The notes: generated by a model not told the origin, from the sequence alone. A stretch of 64,000 nucleotides of DNA from Lentimicrobiaceae bacterium (GCA_017993235.1 JAGONC010000008.1:29382-93381); one strand, 5' to 3'. Numbered from the stretch's first letter, positions 17,377 to 26,757 are shown. Translations and numbers: made by a program.

Positions 17377-18008
17377 TGCGATACAACTATATCTCCATTG
17401 AAGGCAACATTGGCGCCGGGAAAACTTCCCTCGCTCAGCGGCTTTCCGCACAGTTCAATGCAAAGCTGATCCTGGAGCAGTTTGAGGACAATCCATTCCT
17501 GCCCAAATTTTACAAAGATCCCGACAAATATGCATTTCCACTGGAATTATCCTTTTTGGCCTCCCGGTTTCAGCAGTTGAAGGACCGGTTGACCCAGCAG
17601 GAATTGTTTACATCCCTGACCGTATCGGATTATTTTATTTATAAATCCCTCATTTTTGCCCGGCGGACCATCCGCGATGATGAGATGATGCTTTTTAAGC
17701 GGCTTTTTGATCTGATGGCCTCCTTCCTGCCCAGACCCGACCTGCTGGTGTACCTGCATGTGGACGTTGAAAAACTGATGAACAACATTCAGCTTCGTGG
17801 CAGGGAGTATGAACAGGAGATCAAGGAAAGTTACCTCAGAGGGATTCAGGAAAACTATTTCGAGTTTTTCCGGCAGCACACCGGTCAGCGTATCCTGATC
17901 ATCGATACGAATTACATTGATTTTGTAGCACTCAAAGAAGATTATGACCGGCTGGTAGAAGTGATCTCACAGGAATATCCCCGAACCATCACACGGATCG
18001 TTTTATAA
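17373..18008 (+). CDS. Deoxynucleoside kinase
   Basis: A 211-residue P-loop kinase (ISIEGNIGAGKTSLAQRL) of the dNK/dCK/dGK family, which phosphorylates deoxynucleosides in salvage. EQFEDNPFLPKFYKDP and FLASRFQQLKDRL are typical of this family, and RGREYEQEIKESYLRGIQ holds the lid arginines. Substrate preference (dA/dG or dT/dC) cannot be decided from sequence. Translationally coupled to folK by a 4-base overlap. The start could also be the second ATG two codons downstream. Confidence 0.92.
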   Translation: MMRYNYISIEGNIGAGKTSLAQRLSAQFNAKLILEQFEDNPFLPKFYKDPDKYAFPLELSFLASRFQQLKDRLTQQELFTSLTVSDYFIYKSLIFARRTIRDDEMMLFKRLFDLMASFLPRPDLLVYLHVDVEKLMNNIQLRGREYEQEIKESYLRGIQENYFEFFRQHTGQRILIIDTNYIDFVALKEDYDRLVEVISQEYPRTITRIVL

Positions 18009-18047
18009 AAAAAAACGCGGAAGCGCCATGTGTTTCGCTTCCGCGTT
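18007..18047 (-). terminator. Terminator for the leftward OmpA/TPR gene
   Basis: A 12-bp perfect stem (AACGCGGAAGCG at 18014-18025 with CGCTTCCGCGTT at 18036-18047). On the minus strand it is followed by a run of nine T, so it terminates the gene ending at 18083. It may also stop the convergent dNK transcript. Confidence 0.85.
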
Positions 18048-18082
18048 CAAGGGCCGGATGACCCTTCAGAAGGATTCTTCTG

Positions 18083-20650
18083 TTATTTTATCAGTGCCTG
18101 GAAGTTTGGATCCTCCCAGAACTTGATAAACTCACGGTCGGCAGCAGCCATTTTCTTGCATTTATCGCTTTCCTTGACCGCTTTGGCCAGGTTGTCGATA
18201 ACCATCTGCGTGTTTTCGGTGCGGGCACCGATGACCGCCTTCAGATAATCAACCTTGGTACTGGTTTCTGCACAATTCAGTTCATTTTCGGCACCCTTGT
18301 AATCACCTTTCTGGAATTTAACCATAGCAATGTTATACGTGCATTTTGAGCCGGCGAATGACGCAAGCGCCTGATCCCATTTGCACTGAGCGGCCTGAAT
18401 GATTCCCATATTGTAACCAACCGGTGCGCCATACTGCTTGGCTTTGGTGAAATAGGTTTCGGCCTTTGTATAATCACCAATCTTGGAATAGTAGGCACCG
18501 AAGTTATTCAGGACAACTGGATTGTTGGGGCACAATCCCTCAGCTTTTTCCAGCATTTTTTTGGCATCATCCAGCTTATCCTGTTTCATGTACACCCATG
18601 CCAGGTTGTTGTAACCTTTGCAATCGTCCGGGTACAATTCAATATATTTCTTCAGGATCTTTTCCTTTTCACCCAGATCATCGGTAAGGGTAGCTGCATA
18701 AAGCAGCTCTTTCTGTGTGAGTTGGGTCGGATCGGTAAGACCGAAATTCAGAATTTCCGCATCCGATTTCATGGGATCATAGATCCATGCTTTCATGTGG
18801 GTTCTCCGGAGTGGAGGCAGGATATCTTCTTCGATTTCCTTATAAACCAGCGACATGTTCTTGATCTCCTCTTCACGTCTTGCAACATTGGGCTGTGATT
18901 TCACAACGTTGAGAATGACATTCTTGTCCTTCATGTCGGAAGCTTCCACTGCTTTTACGAAACCGTCCCAATCTTCGCCATGTGCACGGATGTTGAACTT
19001 GATGTCTTTGGTGGCATCCAGCTTGACAAGTGATTTCTTGTCCTTGGCCAGTTTCTTGTAGAAGTCGATCAGGTAATTGTGGCCGGTTTTTGCACGGTTC
19101 TGCGAGAGGTCTTCGTTATGGCTTTCTTCGCCTTCCGGTGAGGCCCATGCGTCGATGTCAATATCCCTGATCCGGGGTCCCGCTGCAAGGAAATCCTTGA
19201 ATTCCTGCAGTTTGGCTTTGGCCTCTGCATTCTTGTTCAGCGCCATGTTCCAGTTCAGATCCCATCTGTCGACAATGAACCAGATGGTGGCTTCCTTGCT
19301 GGAGTAGGTTTGCCCTTCATAGAATTCGCTCGGGTCCAGGCCCAGTTTCTGGTAGGTAGCCTTATCCGCATACAGCAACTGTTCGTCGTGGATGATGGTT
19401 TTGGGCATGATCGTACCGTCGGCGATCTTTCTTTCCGGAAGAATGACATACTTATAATCGGTCATGATCACTTCGCGGGTTGCCGGCTCATACGTGGTTT
19501 TAACCAGGTATGCAACGGGATCCACAACCAGTTCGGATCCTTCCATACCTTCTTGATACGGGATCGTGGTATTATAGGTAAATGTTCCGCCTTCAGCGTA
19601 AGGAATAGCTTTCCCGTCACCCACAACATTTTCTCCCTGCAGATAGATCGGATCCATCGCGTAGGAGCCGCCGTCCCATTTCAGGACCGGTGCAAATTGC
19701 ATGACGGCCCTCTTGTTGAAATATTCCGGCGGGAAGGTTCCCTTGATGGTAACGGGTATGTCGGTACAGGTATTGACCAGTGGGTCGGGGATCACTTCGT
19801 ATTTCACCAGGCCGTAGTTATCCACCATTTTCTTCAGGTTGCCGCCCGATACGAACTTGTAGGTAATACCCAGTGAAGTATAGCTGAACATATCCTTGTA
19901 CACCGGCATGGCGTCATCCGTGAAGTTGTCGATCTCATCTGATCCGGTAAAACTGAAGGTGCTTTCCAGGTTGAGGTCCACTTTTTCACTCAGCCGGAAA
20001 TCAATTCCCAGACCCAGCGGGATCGAATAGGTCAACCTGCTGTCCGATTCCACCAGATCATCCTTTACCTGATCGTAGTAGACTTCATCCTTTATGGTTT
20101 CCGGGGTGATGGGATCACCCGTTTCGGTATGTTCCAGCTCACCCTTGCTGATCAGAAGCCCAATACCGGCAATGAGGTTAAAATCAATGAACCGGTCAGG
20201 ATTATAACCACCGATGAGGTTGGATAAATTGAGGGCGCCGGTCAGCCTGGGGTTATGGAAACTTTTGGTTTCAAATGTCCAGTTGTAGGGTATCTGTGTG
20301 AAACGCACCAGGTCATCATCTGCTTTTGTACCGGCCAGTTTACCACCCTGGTAGTGAAGGCGCAAACCAAACACTGACCCAAACTGACGTCCAATGCCCA
20401 GTCCGTAACCCAGTCTCCAGTCTTCCGTATCGGGGAAAACAGCACCTTTATCATCCGGAGAGGCAATGTCACCGTGATAAAGCAACAATCCACCATTAAT
20501 ATTGATAAACCAGTAAGGATCAAAAGAGGTGGTTTTCTTTTCTTTCTCCTGCTTGGGTTCCTGCTCGTCCTGGGCAGAGAGAAGGAAAGGAAGGCCTGCA
20601 AACAAAAGGGTGATAAGCCCTATTTGTGACAAGTGTAGAAATTTTTTCAT
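18083..20650 (-). CDS. Outer-membrane beta-barrel / OmpA-like / TPR protein
   Basis: An 855-residue exported protein. A signal peptide (LITLLFAGLPFLLSAQ) is followed by a porin-like barrel (residues about 45-270, GGLLLYHGDIASPDD onward). After a middle region comes an OmpA-like segment near residue 480 (DIDAWASPEGEESHNEDLSQ, RAKTGHNYLIDFY), then a TPR superhelix from about 640 to the end (GYNNLAWVYMKQDKLDDAKKM; VLNNFGAYYSKIGDYTKAET). It probably links outer membrane and peptidoglycan and scaffolds partners. A shorter paralogue lies upstream on the same strand. Confidence 0.8.
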   Translation of the reverse strand: MKKFLHLSQIGLITLLFAGLPFLLSAQDEQEPKQEKEKKTTSFDPYWFININGGLLLYHGDIASPDDKGAVFPDTEDWRLGYGLGIGRQFGSVFGLRLHYQGGKLAGTKADDDLVRFTQIPYNWTFETKSFHNPRLTGALNLSNLIGGYNPDRFIDFNLIAGIGLLISKGELEHTETGDPITPETIKDEVYYDQVKDDLVESDSRLTYSIPLGLGIDFRLSEKVDLNLESTFSFTGSDEIDNFTDDAMPVYKDMFSYTSLGITYKFVSGGNLKKMVDNYGLVKYEVIPDPLVNTCTDIPVTIKGTFPPEYFNKRAVMQFAPVLKWDGGSYAMDPIYLQGENVVGDGKAIPYAEGGTFTYNTTIPYQEGMEGSELVVDPVAYLVKTTYEPATREVIMTDYKYVILPERKIADGTIMPKTIIHDEQLLYADKATYQKLGLDPSEFYEGQTYSSKEATIWFIVDRWDLNWNMALNKNAEAKAKLQEFKDFLAAGPRIRDIDIDAWASPEGEESHNEDLSQNRAKTGHNYLIDFYKKLAKDKKSLVKLDATKDIKFNIRAHGEDWDGFVKAVEASDMKDKNVILNVVKSQPNVARREEEIKNMSLVYKEIEEDILPPLRRTHMKAWIYDPMKSDAEILNFGLTDPTQLTQKELLYAATLTDDLGEKEKILKKYIELYPDDCKGYNNLAWVYMKQDKLDDAKKMLEKAEGLCPNNPVVLNNFGAYYSKIGDYTKAETYFTKAKQYGAPVGYNMGIIQAAQCKWDQALASFAGSKCTYNIAMVKFQKGDYKGAENELNCAETSTKVDYLKAVIGARTENTQMVIDNLAKAVKESDKCKKMAAADREFIKFWEDPNFQALIK

Positions 20651-20848
20651 AAGTGTATGATTTAAGTGAAATTTCGGGATTTTAATTTTTTAAATGCAAA
20701 GATATTAAGATAACCCAATACTGACTACGAAATTTGCTCTAAAATTAGAGAAAAATTAACCATTATGCAAATTTTTCTATATTAATTCAATTATACTATG
20801 TTTTGAACAAAAATGTTCGAACAAATTTATCAACAGTTCCACGAAAAT

Positions 20849-22219
20849 TTATTGTCTCAGGATCCGTTGGAACCATTCCATGCTTTTATACGGGAGAAAT
20901 GCATGATCGTTTCTCAGAAAAACGGCCAGGCTGCTGTCCAGCTGAAGCGCTTTTACCAGCTCGCTGGCGACCTCAGCCTCGTTGTTGGTTTTTGCCCCGT
21001 ACAGAGCCAGAAGGTAATGCCTTGTGGCGGTTTCAGGTGAGCATGCTAATATTTCACCTGCCTTTTCCGGCTGGTTTGCCATCAGGGCGGCCAGGGCTGC
21101 ATTGATATTGCATGGATAGGATTCCAGCTGGGAAAAGGCTTTACCATAATCCCCTGTCAGCAGATAATAGATCCCGTAATTGTAGGAAACATCCACCTCT
21201 TCCTTTTGTGCAAGATCCAGGTAATGAAGTGCCTTGTCAGCACGGTTCATCTTCAGGGAGGCTGCTGCCAGGTTATTGAAAATGGTTCCGTTCGACGGGA
21301 AAAGGTTACTTGCACTGTTAAGGTAAACCATGGCCTGCTCCGGCTCATCCAGGTCAAGGTACAGACAGGCGATATTGTTGTATGCTTTCCACTCTTCCGG
21401 ATACCGAGCCGAAGCAGACCGGTAGATCTCCATTTTTTTTGCGGGATCATCGGTCAGTGTGGCTGCATACATGATCTGGTTGAAATGCAGGAATTGATGG
21501 TTTTCAAGAGCACATACCAGAAGTTCCTCATCCGTTTTTAAAGGCTCATGATAGGAGATCCTGATGCTGATCCTTCGGAGAAGGGGATAGAAATTGTCCT
21601 TTAGGATTGGATACAGCGATGATCGCTGCAACTGTTCCATGATCTCGGTATCTGTAAAATCTTGATTATCAATAATATGTATAATTTCATCTCTGCCGGC
21701 CAGGTCTGAAGCCCTCAGGGTTTTTACCAGTCCGTCCCAGTCTTCACCCCCGGTTTCCGTCAGGATCGTACAGGATGGCTTATCCTTCAGGATGGCAGTA
21801 AACATGCTGCTGACATAGCTGGCGCCTGCAGCGGAGCGTTTTTTTGCGAGTGCGGCGTTGTACAGGCTGTCGCCTTCAGGGGAGGTATAGGAGGTAATCA
21901 CAACCGTATCGGGCAGCCAACCGGTTTCCAGGGGCTGAAAGAGCAGTTCCAGCTGGTGTTTGACAAAAGGGATTTGATTTGCAGGCAGCTCCGTATCGAT
22001 CCGGAAAGCGTCCCGGTCAAAGAAAACATTGGCCATCAGGTCTTCCTTCTGCACACCGCTGTAATTTTGCTTTGCCAGAATGGCATGTTCATCGTGCACT
22101 ACGAACTGCAGGTACGGGGTGGATGCGCCGGTGTCGGCACCGGGATGGTACCCTGCAGTGGCGTACAGTGTATAAAAAAATAAAGAAAAGATCAGGATGA
22201 AATGACGTAAAGAGTGCAT
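20849..22219 (-). CDS. OmpA-like / TPR exported protein, barrel-less paralogue
   Basis: About 456 residues from an ATG near 22219, chosen for the signal peptide (MHSLRHFILIFSLFFYTLYA); longer in-frame starts run into the trmH gene. It has an OmpA-like segment (VITSYTSPEGDSLYNAALAK) and a TPR region (AYNNIACLYLDLDEPEQAMV; IFNNLAAASLKMNRADKAL), aligning with the C-terminal two thirds of the 855-residue neighbour but lacking its barrel. It probably arose by duplication and acts in the periplasm. A separate promoter for the downstream paralogue is likely within the 198-bp gap. Confidence 0.75.
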   Translation of the reverse strand: MHSLRHFILIFSLFFYTLYATAGYHPGADTGASTPYLQFVVHDEHAILAKQNYSGVQKEDLMANVFFDRDAFRIDTELPANQIPFVKHQLELLFQPLETGWLPDTVVITSYTSPEGDSLYNAALAKKRSAAGASYVSSMFTAILKDKPSCTILTETGGEDWDGLVKTLRASDLAGRDEIIHIIDNQDFTDTEIMEQLQRSSLYPILKDNFYPLLRRISIRISYHEPLKTDEELLVCALENHQFLHFNQIMYAATLTDDPAKKMEIYRSASARYPEEWKAYNNIACLYLDLDEPEQAMVYLNSASNLFPSNGTIFNNLAAASLKMNRADKALHYLDLAQKEEVDVSYNYGIYYLLTGDYGKAFSQLESYPCNINAALAALMANQPEKAGEILACSPETATRHYLLALYGAKTNNEAEVASELVKALQLDSSLAVFLRNDHAFLPYKSMEWFQRILRQ

Positions 22220-22260
22220 GAGTGGCTTTCGTTGATTAACGGAGCGAAGGTAGTCTTTTT

Positions 22261-22806
22261 TTATGAATGGTCTTTGGCACCGGATAACCTGCCGGAAATT
22301 TCCCACAGGACGATACCAACGGTTACGGAGATATTCAGCGAGTGTTTGGTGCCAGCCTGCGGTATCTCAATGCATCCGTCGGCCAGCGCCATCACTTCTT
22401 CCTGTATGCCCGTAACCTCGTGCCCGAAAATGAGGGCGAGCTTTGCAGCAGGTTCAGGCCTGAATTCATCCAGGTAAGTATGTTCATCCGCCTGCTCCAC
22501 CGCAACGATCCGGTATCCTTCCTCCTTCAGCTTGCCGACGGCTTCTGCGGTATCCTCTTCATAGCTCCAGTCAACGCTTTCCGTTGCGCCCAGCGCCGTC
22601 TTGTAGATATCCCGGTGCGGCGGAACAGCGGTGATCCCGCACAGGATGATCTTTTCGATACGAAAAGCATCCGCCGTGCGGAAGACCGACCCCACGTTAT
22701 GGGTGCTCCGGACGTTGTCCAGCACAACGACGACAGGCAGCTTGGGGGCTTTTTTGAAGTCACCGACAGATAAGCGGTTCAGCTCTGCATTCTTTGTTTT
22801 ACGCAA
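22261..22806 (-). CDS. RNA 2'-O-methyltransferase, TrmH/SpoU family
   Basis: A SPOUT-fold methylase of about 181 residues that uses AdoMet on a tRNA or rRNA ribose. Motifs: VVVLDNVRSTHNVGSVFRTA (motif 1), LALIFGHEVTGIQEEVM (motif 2) and IEIPQAGTKHSLNISVTVGI (motif 3), in knot order. I place the start at the TTG at 22806 because related Bacteroidota proteins begin with RK-KN-ELNRLS. The upstream in-frame extension is translated from an intergenic ATTCCAAA repeat and is unlikely to be protein. Which RNA position is methylated is not clear. Confidence 0.88.
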   Translation of the reverse strand: MRKTKNAELNRLSVGDFKKAPKLPVVVVLDNVRSTHNVGSVFRTADAFRIEKIILCGITAVPPHRDIYKTALGATESVDWSYEEDTAEAVGKLKEEGYRIVAVEQADEHTYLDEFRPEPAAKLALIFGHEVTGIQEEVMALADGCIEIPQAGTKHSLNISVTVGIVLWEISGRLSGAKDHS

Positions 22807-22844
22807 TGCTTGAAATTTTGATGTAAAGATACTGCTTGATGCGG

Positions 22845-23281
22845 CGGAAATCCCATATTCCAAGCACCAAATTCCAAATAAATCCCAAATTCCATGATCC
22901 AAATTCCAAACAAATTCCAGGATTCAAATTCCAATACACTGCGGCGAAAAGGTTGGTGAGTACCCAGGAATGGATCTTTTGCAATTCATACCGCGTAGCG
23001 GTTCAAGCTTTGTAACGCAATGATATACCACCCCACCCCTTGCCCCTCCCCTCAAGGGGAGGGGTTGGGGAGGGGTAATCCCGACAATGCTACAATGCTT
23101 TATGCCCTACGGGCAAAGGAACAGATGACATAACAAATTCCAAATTCCAGGGGCCAAATTCCAAACAAATTCCAGGATCCAAATTCCAAAGGTCACTATA
23201 CGGAAAGGGATTATAGTGTAACTTTGGAATTTGTTTTTTGTGATTTGTTTGGATTTTGGACCTTGTGATTTGGAATTTTCG
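22845..23281. repeat. ATTCCAAA-type intergenic repeats around a GC-rich palindrome
   Basis: The 475-bp gap between trmH and mutS has no gene. Two blocks (about 22850-22935 and 23125-23190) repeat variants of CCAAATTCCAAACAAATTCC and AATTCCAGGATYC, with a reverse-complement version at 23220-23280 (TTTGGAATTTG). Between them, at 23050-23078, lies the palindrome CCCCTCCCCT-CA-AGGGGAGGGG extended by GGTTGGGGAGGGG. The blocks extend apparent ORFs at both flanking genes. Confidence 0.75.
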
Positions 23282-25843
23282 ATGGATACATCCTCCGACA
23301 TCACTCCCCTAATGAGGCAATACAACGCCATCAAGTCGAAATACCCCGATGCGCTCCTGCTGTTCAGGGTGGGTGATTTTTATGAGACGTTCGGGCAGGA
23401 TGCCATCCTGACCTCCAGAATACTGGATATTGTCCTCACCCGTCGGGCTAACGGAGCGGCAGCTTATATCGAACTGGCAGGCTTTCCCTACCATGCGCTG
23501 GACACATACCTTCCCAAACTGGTGAAAGCCGGTCAGCGCGTGGCCATCTGCGACCAGCTGGAGGATCCCAAACTGGCGAAAAAGATCGTAAAACGAGGTG
23601 TCACCGAGCTGGTCACACCGGGTGTTTCCTATAACGATAAAGTGCTGGAAACCCGGGAGAACAATTTCCTGGCCGGCATTCACCTGGGGGAGAAGATCAC
23701 CGGGATAGCCTTCCTTGACGTTTCCACCGGGGAATTCTACCTGTCGCAGGGTTCGATTGAATATATCGACAAGCTCATCCAGACCTTCAAGCCCAGCGAG
23801 GTGCTGCTTCAGAAGAACATGCAAACCCATTTTAAGACGCTGTTCGGTGAGAAATTCTATATCAATACGTTCGATGACTGGGTGTTTACCATCGACTTCA
23901 CAAGAGATCTGCTGCAGAGGCATTTTGGCACCACTTCACTCAAGGGCTTCGGTGTGGAGGAGCTTACGCAGGGGATCATTGCCGCGGGGGCGGTCTTTCA
24001 TTACCTGGCCGAAACCCAGCACGACCGTGTGCAGCACATATGCAAGATATCGCGCCTGGAGGAGGACCGGTATGTATGGCTCGACAAGTTCACCGTGCGC
24101 AACCTTGAGCTGGTGAGCACGCCCAATGAGCACGCGGCAACGCTGCTGCAGGTGATTGATCACACCATCTCTCCCATGGGATCCCGCATGCTGAAAAAGT
24201 GGATCCTTCTGCCGCTGAAAGAGAGGGCTCCCATCACGGAGCGTCATCAGGTGGTTGATTATTTGATCAAACACACAGATCTGGCCGATCTTTTCCATCA
24301 GCAGATCAAGCTGATGGGCGACCTGGAGCGGTTGATCTCCAAGGTAGCCGTGGGGCGCATCAGTCCCCGTGAGATCCTGCAGATGAAAAGGGCGCTGGAA
24401 GCGATCGAGCCGGTCAGGCAGGCCTGCCTGAAAGCCGGTCTGCCTTTTTTGCAGCGCCTCGGGGAGCAGCTGAATCCATGCCCTTTGATTACACGGCGGA
24501 TCGGACAGGAGCTCATGCCCGATCCCCCTGCGCTGGTCAGCAAGGGGAACGTGATCAGAGATGGTGTTTCCGATCAGCTGGATGAACTCCGCAGGCTCAT
24601 GCACAGCGGAAAGGACTACCTGGTTCAGATCCAGCAGCGGGAGGTCGCCCGGACGGGCATATCCTCATTGAAAGTAGGATATAATAATGTATTTGGCTAT
24701 TATCTTGAAGTAACCCACACACATAAAGATAAGGTGCCTGCTGACTGGATGCGCAAGCAAACGCTGGTCAATTCTGAAAGGTACATCACGGATGAACTGA
24801 AAGAATACGAAGAGAAGATCCTGGGCGCTGAAGAGAAGATCCTGGAACTGGAGTTACAGCTTTTTGAGGCGCTGGTGACAAGCCTCACAGAGTACATTGA
24901 GCCGGTGCAGCTCAATGCCAGGCTCATTGCGCGCCTCGACTGCCTGCTGACGTTCTCGGTGATCGCCCGCAAGTATCATTATGTGATGCCGGAGATGGAC
25001 GACAGCTACCAGCTGGATATCCGGGGTGGCCGGCATCCGGTCATTGAGCAGCAGCTTCCGCCGGGTGAACGGTACATCCCGAACGACGTACTGTTGGATC
25101 CCGAAACGCAACAGATCATCATCCTGACCGGGCCCAACATGTCGGGCAAGTCGGCCCTGTTGCGCCAAACGGCGCTGATCGTGCTGATGGCGCAGATGGG
25201 ATCGTTTGTGCCGGCCGATGCGGCGCGGATCGGCGTGGTGGACAAGATCTTCACGCGGGTGGGAGCATCGGATAATATTTCGTCGGGCGAGTCAACGTTC
25301 ATGGTGGAGATGAATGAGACGGCGAGCATCCTGAACAATGTCTCCAACCGCAGCCTGATCCTGCTGGATGAGATCGGCCGCGGGACGAGCACCTACGATG
25401 GTATCTCCATTGCGTGGGCCATTGCCGAGTTCCTGCACGAGCATCCGCTGTTCCATCCCAAGATCCTGTTTGCCACGCATTACCATGAGCTGAATGAGAT
25501 GGCGGCGAGGTTCCCGCGGATTAAAAATTACCATATCTCGATAAAAGAAATCAATAATAGAATCATTTTTCTCAGGAAGCTGGAAGAGGGAGGCAGCGAG
25601 CACAGTTTCGGCATCCATGTGGCGAAGATGGCGGGGATGCCTGTTTCCGTTCTGGAAAGAGCTGAGGAGATGTTGAGGGTGTTGGAGCAGTCAGCAGTCA
25701 GCAGTCAACAGTCGGCAGTCAACAGTCAACAGTCAGCAGTCAACAGTCAGCAGTCAGGAGGAAGGGGGAGAGGGAGAGCGGGAGGCGGGAGGCAGGAGGC
25801 AGGAGGCAGGGGGGTATCAGCTGAGTTTCATACAGTTGAATGA
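23282..25843 (+). CDS. mutS: DNA mismatch repair protein MutS (C-terminus frameshifted by repeats)
   Basis: About 853 residues from the ATG at 23282; an upstream in-frame start lies in repeat sequence. Visible parts: the mismatch-reading N-terminus ([14 protein letters not shown]), connector and lever domains, clamp region, Walker [14 protein letters not shown] (near 615), Walker [17 protein letters not shown] and [11 protein letters not shown]. It recognises mispairs and loads MutL. After [11 protein letters not shown], near residue 800, the reading frame enters a heptamer array and a purine-rich tract translated as [14 protein letters not shown] and Gly/Arg-rich sequence, then stops at 25843. 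The conserved C-terminus is encoded just downstream in another frame. The ATPase and mismatch domains are intact; the C-terminal tetramer/contact helix is lost unless the array changes length. Confidence 0.93.
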   Translation: MDTSSDITPLMRQYNAIKSKYPDALLLFRVGDFYETFGQDAILTSRILDIVLTRRANGAAAYIELAGFPYHALDTYLPKLVKAGQRVAICDQLEDPKLAKKIVKRGVTELVTPGVSYNDKVLETRENNFLAGIHLGEKITGIAFLDVSTGEFYLSQGSIEYIDKLIQTFKPSEVLLQKNMQTHFKTLFGEKFYINTFDDWVFTIDFTRDLLQRHFGTTSLKGFGVEELTQGIIAAGAVFHYLAETQHDRVQHICKISRLEEDRYVWLDKFTVRNLELVSTPNEHAATLLQVIDHTISPMGSRMLKKWILLPLKERAPITERHQVVDYLIKHTDLADLFHQQIKLMGDLERLISKVAVGRISPREILQMKRALEAIEPVRQACLKAGLPFLQRLGEQLNPCPLITRRIGQELMPDPPALVSKGNVIRDGVSDQLDELRRLMHSGKDYLVQIQQREVARTGISSLKVGYNNVFGYYLEVTHTHKDKVPADWMRKQTLVNSERYITDELKEYEEKILGAEEKILELELQLFEALVTSLTEYIEPVQLNARLIARLDCLLTFSVIARKYHYVMPEMDDSYQLDIRGGRHPVIEQQLPPGERYIPNDVLLDPETQQIIILTGPNMSGKSALLRQTALIVLMAQMGSFVPADAARIGVVDKIFTRVGASDNISSGESTFMVEMNETASILNNVSNRSLILLDEIGRGTSTYDGISIAWAIAEFLHEHPLFHPKILFATHYHELNEMAARFPRIKNYHISIKEINNRIIFLRKLEEGGSEHSFGIHVAKMAGMPVSVLERAEEMLRVLEQSAVSSQQSAVNSQQSAVNSQQSGGRGRGRAGGGRQEAGGRGVSAEFHTVE
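25687..25756 (+). repeat. Ten-copy heptamer array (RCAGTCA) inside mutS
   Basis: Ten head-to-tail 7-mers, each GCAGTCA or ACAGTCA with one ACAGTCG. Seven is not a multiple of three, so loss or gain of one unit shifts the frame. Purity is high enough for slippage to be plausible. Confidence 0.9.
25757..25812 (+). repeat. Purine-rich tract with GGAGGCR heptamers inside mutS
   Basis: A GA-rich stretch leading into four 7-mers (GGAGGCG, then three GGAGGCA, at 25781-25808) and a six-G run. The same GGAGGCA unit is repeated at 26030-26055 and, inverted, at 26530-26570. Confidence 0.85.
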
Positions 25844-25958
25844 TCCGTTGCTGGAGCAGATACGGGATGAGATCCTGAAGACCGACATCAACACGCTGAC
25901 GCCGGTGGAGGCGTTGATGAAGCTGAATGAGATCAAGAAGATGCTGGGCGGGAAGTAG
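25815..25958 (+). pseudogene. mutS: Displaced conserved C-terminus of MutS
   Basis: One base out of phase with the mutS frame, this segment encodes [20 protein letters not shown] and then [20 protein letters not shown] before a TAG at 25956. This is the standard C-terminal helix of Bacteroidota MutS (family QLSFFQLDDP-like, LTPLEALNKL-like). Its preservation argues that the frame disruption is recent, reversible or a sequencing or assembly slip. Deleting one 7-mer from the upstream array restores the frame exactly. Confidence 0.85.
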
Positions 25959-26018
25959 GTTCAAGTTGCAAGCTGCAAGTAGTGTGGGTTAGGGGGCAAG
26001 GGTAGGAGTGTGCTGGGA

Positions 26019-26060
26019 GGCGGGAAGCAGGAGGCAGGAGGCAGGAGGCGGGAGGTGGGG
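26019..26060 (+). repeat. GGAGGCA repeat, left arm of inverted pair
   Basis: Contains GCGGGAAGCAGGAGGCAGGA and further GGAGGCA units. The same sequence is present in inverted orientation at 26528-26573. Together they bracket the four-helix-bundle gene. Confidence 0.8.
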
Positions 26061-26061
26061 A

Positions 26062-26442
26062 TTAATTGATTGGACTGTTTTTGGTGAAATTCTCTGCATT
26101 TCGAATCATTTGGTTTAGCATACGGCCAATTTTATCAGACTGGTTTAAAAGCTTTTCATAAGCTTCCTTTGATATATAATTGCATGCCAGAGAATAATCA
26201 GGCCATATTTGGGTTTCGGTATTTTCCATGTCTGCATCAGAAATTTTGCTTTTAAAATGCGCTATATATTGCTTATTACGATAGGCCTCTCCGATATTTG
26301 CAGTGACTGATCTTGACGATCTTCTAATTTGATCGATTAAGGAATATTTTTCTTCCGCTGGAAATCTTTTGGTTAAATTAAAAATTTCCATTGACATAGA
26401 GAACGCTTCCTGAAATACTTTAAGATCTCTGAATCCAATCAT
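26062..26442 (-). CDS. Four-helix-bundle protein (23S rRNA intervening-sequence family)
   Basis: A 126-residue protein of the S23/four-helix-bundle family: IGFRDLKVFQEAFSMSMEIF, then FPAEEKYSLIDQIRRSSRSV and NIGEAYRN, which are the hallmark segments. Members occur inside 23S rRNA intervening sequences and as free genes scattered in Bacteroidota; their function is unknown, with nucleic-acid binding suggested. This copy is not in an rRNA. It is flanked by inverted GGAGGCA repeats, suggesting the gene and repeats travel together. It is AT-richer than mutS beside it. Confidence 0.88.
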   Translation of the reverse strand: MIGFRDLKVFQEAFSMSMEIFNLTKRFPAEEKYSLIDQIRRSSRSVTANIGEAYRNKQYIAHFKSKISDADMENTETQIWPDYSLACNYISKEAYEKLLNQSDKIGRMLNQMIRNAENFTKNSPIN

Positions 26443-26527
26443 TACTTACAATTTTATTTCATTACATTACTTAATCCGAAACTTGCAGATTTGTGACCCT
26501 ATTTGCAGTAACTATTTAAAATTTTTT

Positions 26528-26573
26528 CCCTTCCCGCTTCCTGCCTCCTGCCTCCTGCTTCCCGCTTCCTGCT
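26528..26573 (-). repeat. GGAGGCA repeat, right arm of inverted pair
   Basis: On the minus strand it reads GCGGGAAGCAGGAGGCAGGA with flanking GGAAGCGGGAAG, matching the left arm at 26019-26060 over roughly 27 identical bases. Confidence 0.8.
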
Positions 26574-26643
26574 AAAAAAATCGTCTTAAAATTTCTAATT
26601 TTGGAAAAAAGGTTTAACTTTGCCTCCCCAAAAAAGAAACCAC

Positions 26644-26716
26644 GCGGAAATAGCTCAGTTGGTAGAGCATAACCTTGCCAAGGTTAGGGTCGCGGGTTCG
26701 AGTCCCGTTTTCCGCT
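26644..26716 (+). tRNA. tRNA-Gly(GCC)
   Basis: 73 bases. The acceptor stem GCGGAAA pairs with TTTCCGC. The D-loop AGCTCAGTTGGTAGAGC, the anticodon loop CTTGCCAAG (anticodon GCC) and the T-arm CGGGTTCGAGTCCCG are canonical. CCA is not encoded. Confidence 0.97.
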
Positions 26717-26722
26717 CAAAAA

Positions 26723-26757
26723 ATTCGATATTCGGTCCTGAGTATCGGATTTTTTTT
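26723..26757 (+). terminator. Terminator after tRNA-Gly
   Basis: Stem ATTCGATA with TATCGGAT (one G-T pair), a 12-base loop, and then eight T. Confidence 0.75.

Noticed and set aside
22807..22902. N-terminal extension of TrmH
   Set aside because: It is encoded by the ATTCCAAA repeat; the conserved N-terminus begins at the TTG at 22806.
25687..25812. Regular short repeats as a CRISPR array
   Set aside because: Units are 7 bases with no spacers, lie inside a coding sequence, and no cas genes are present.
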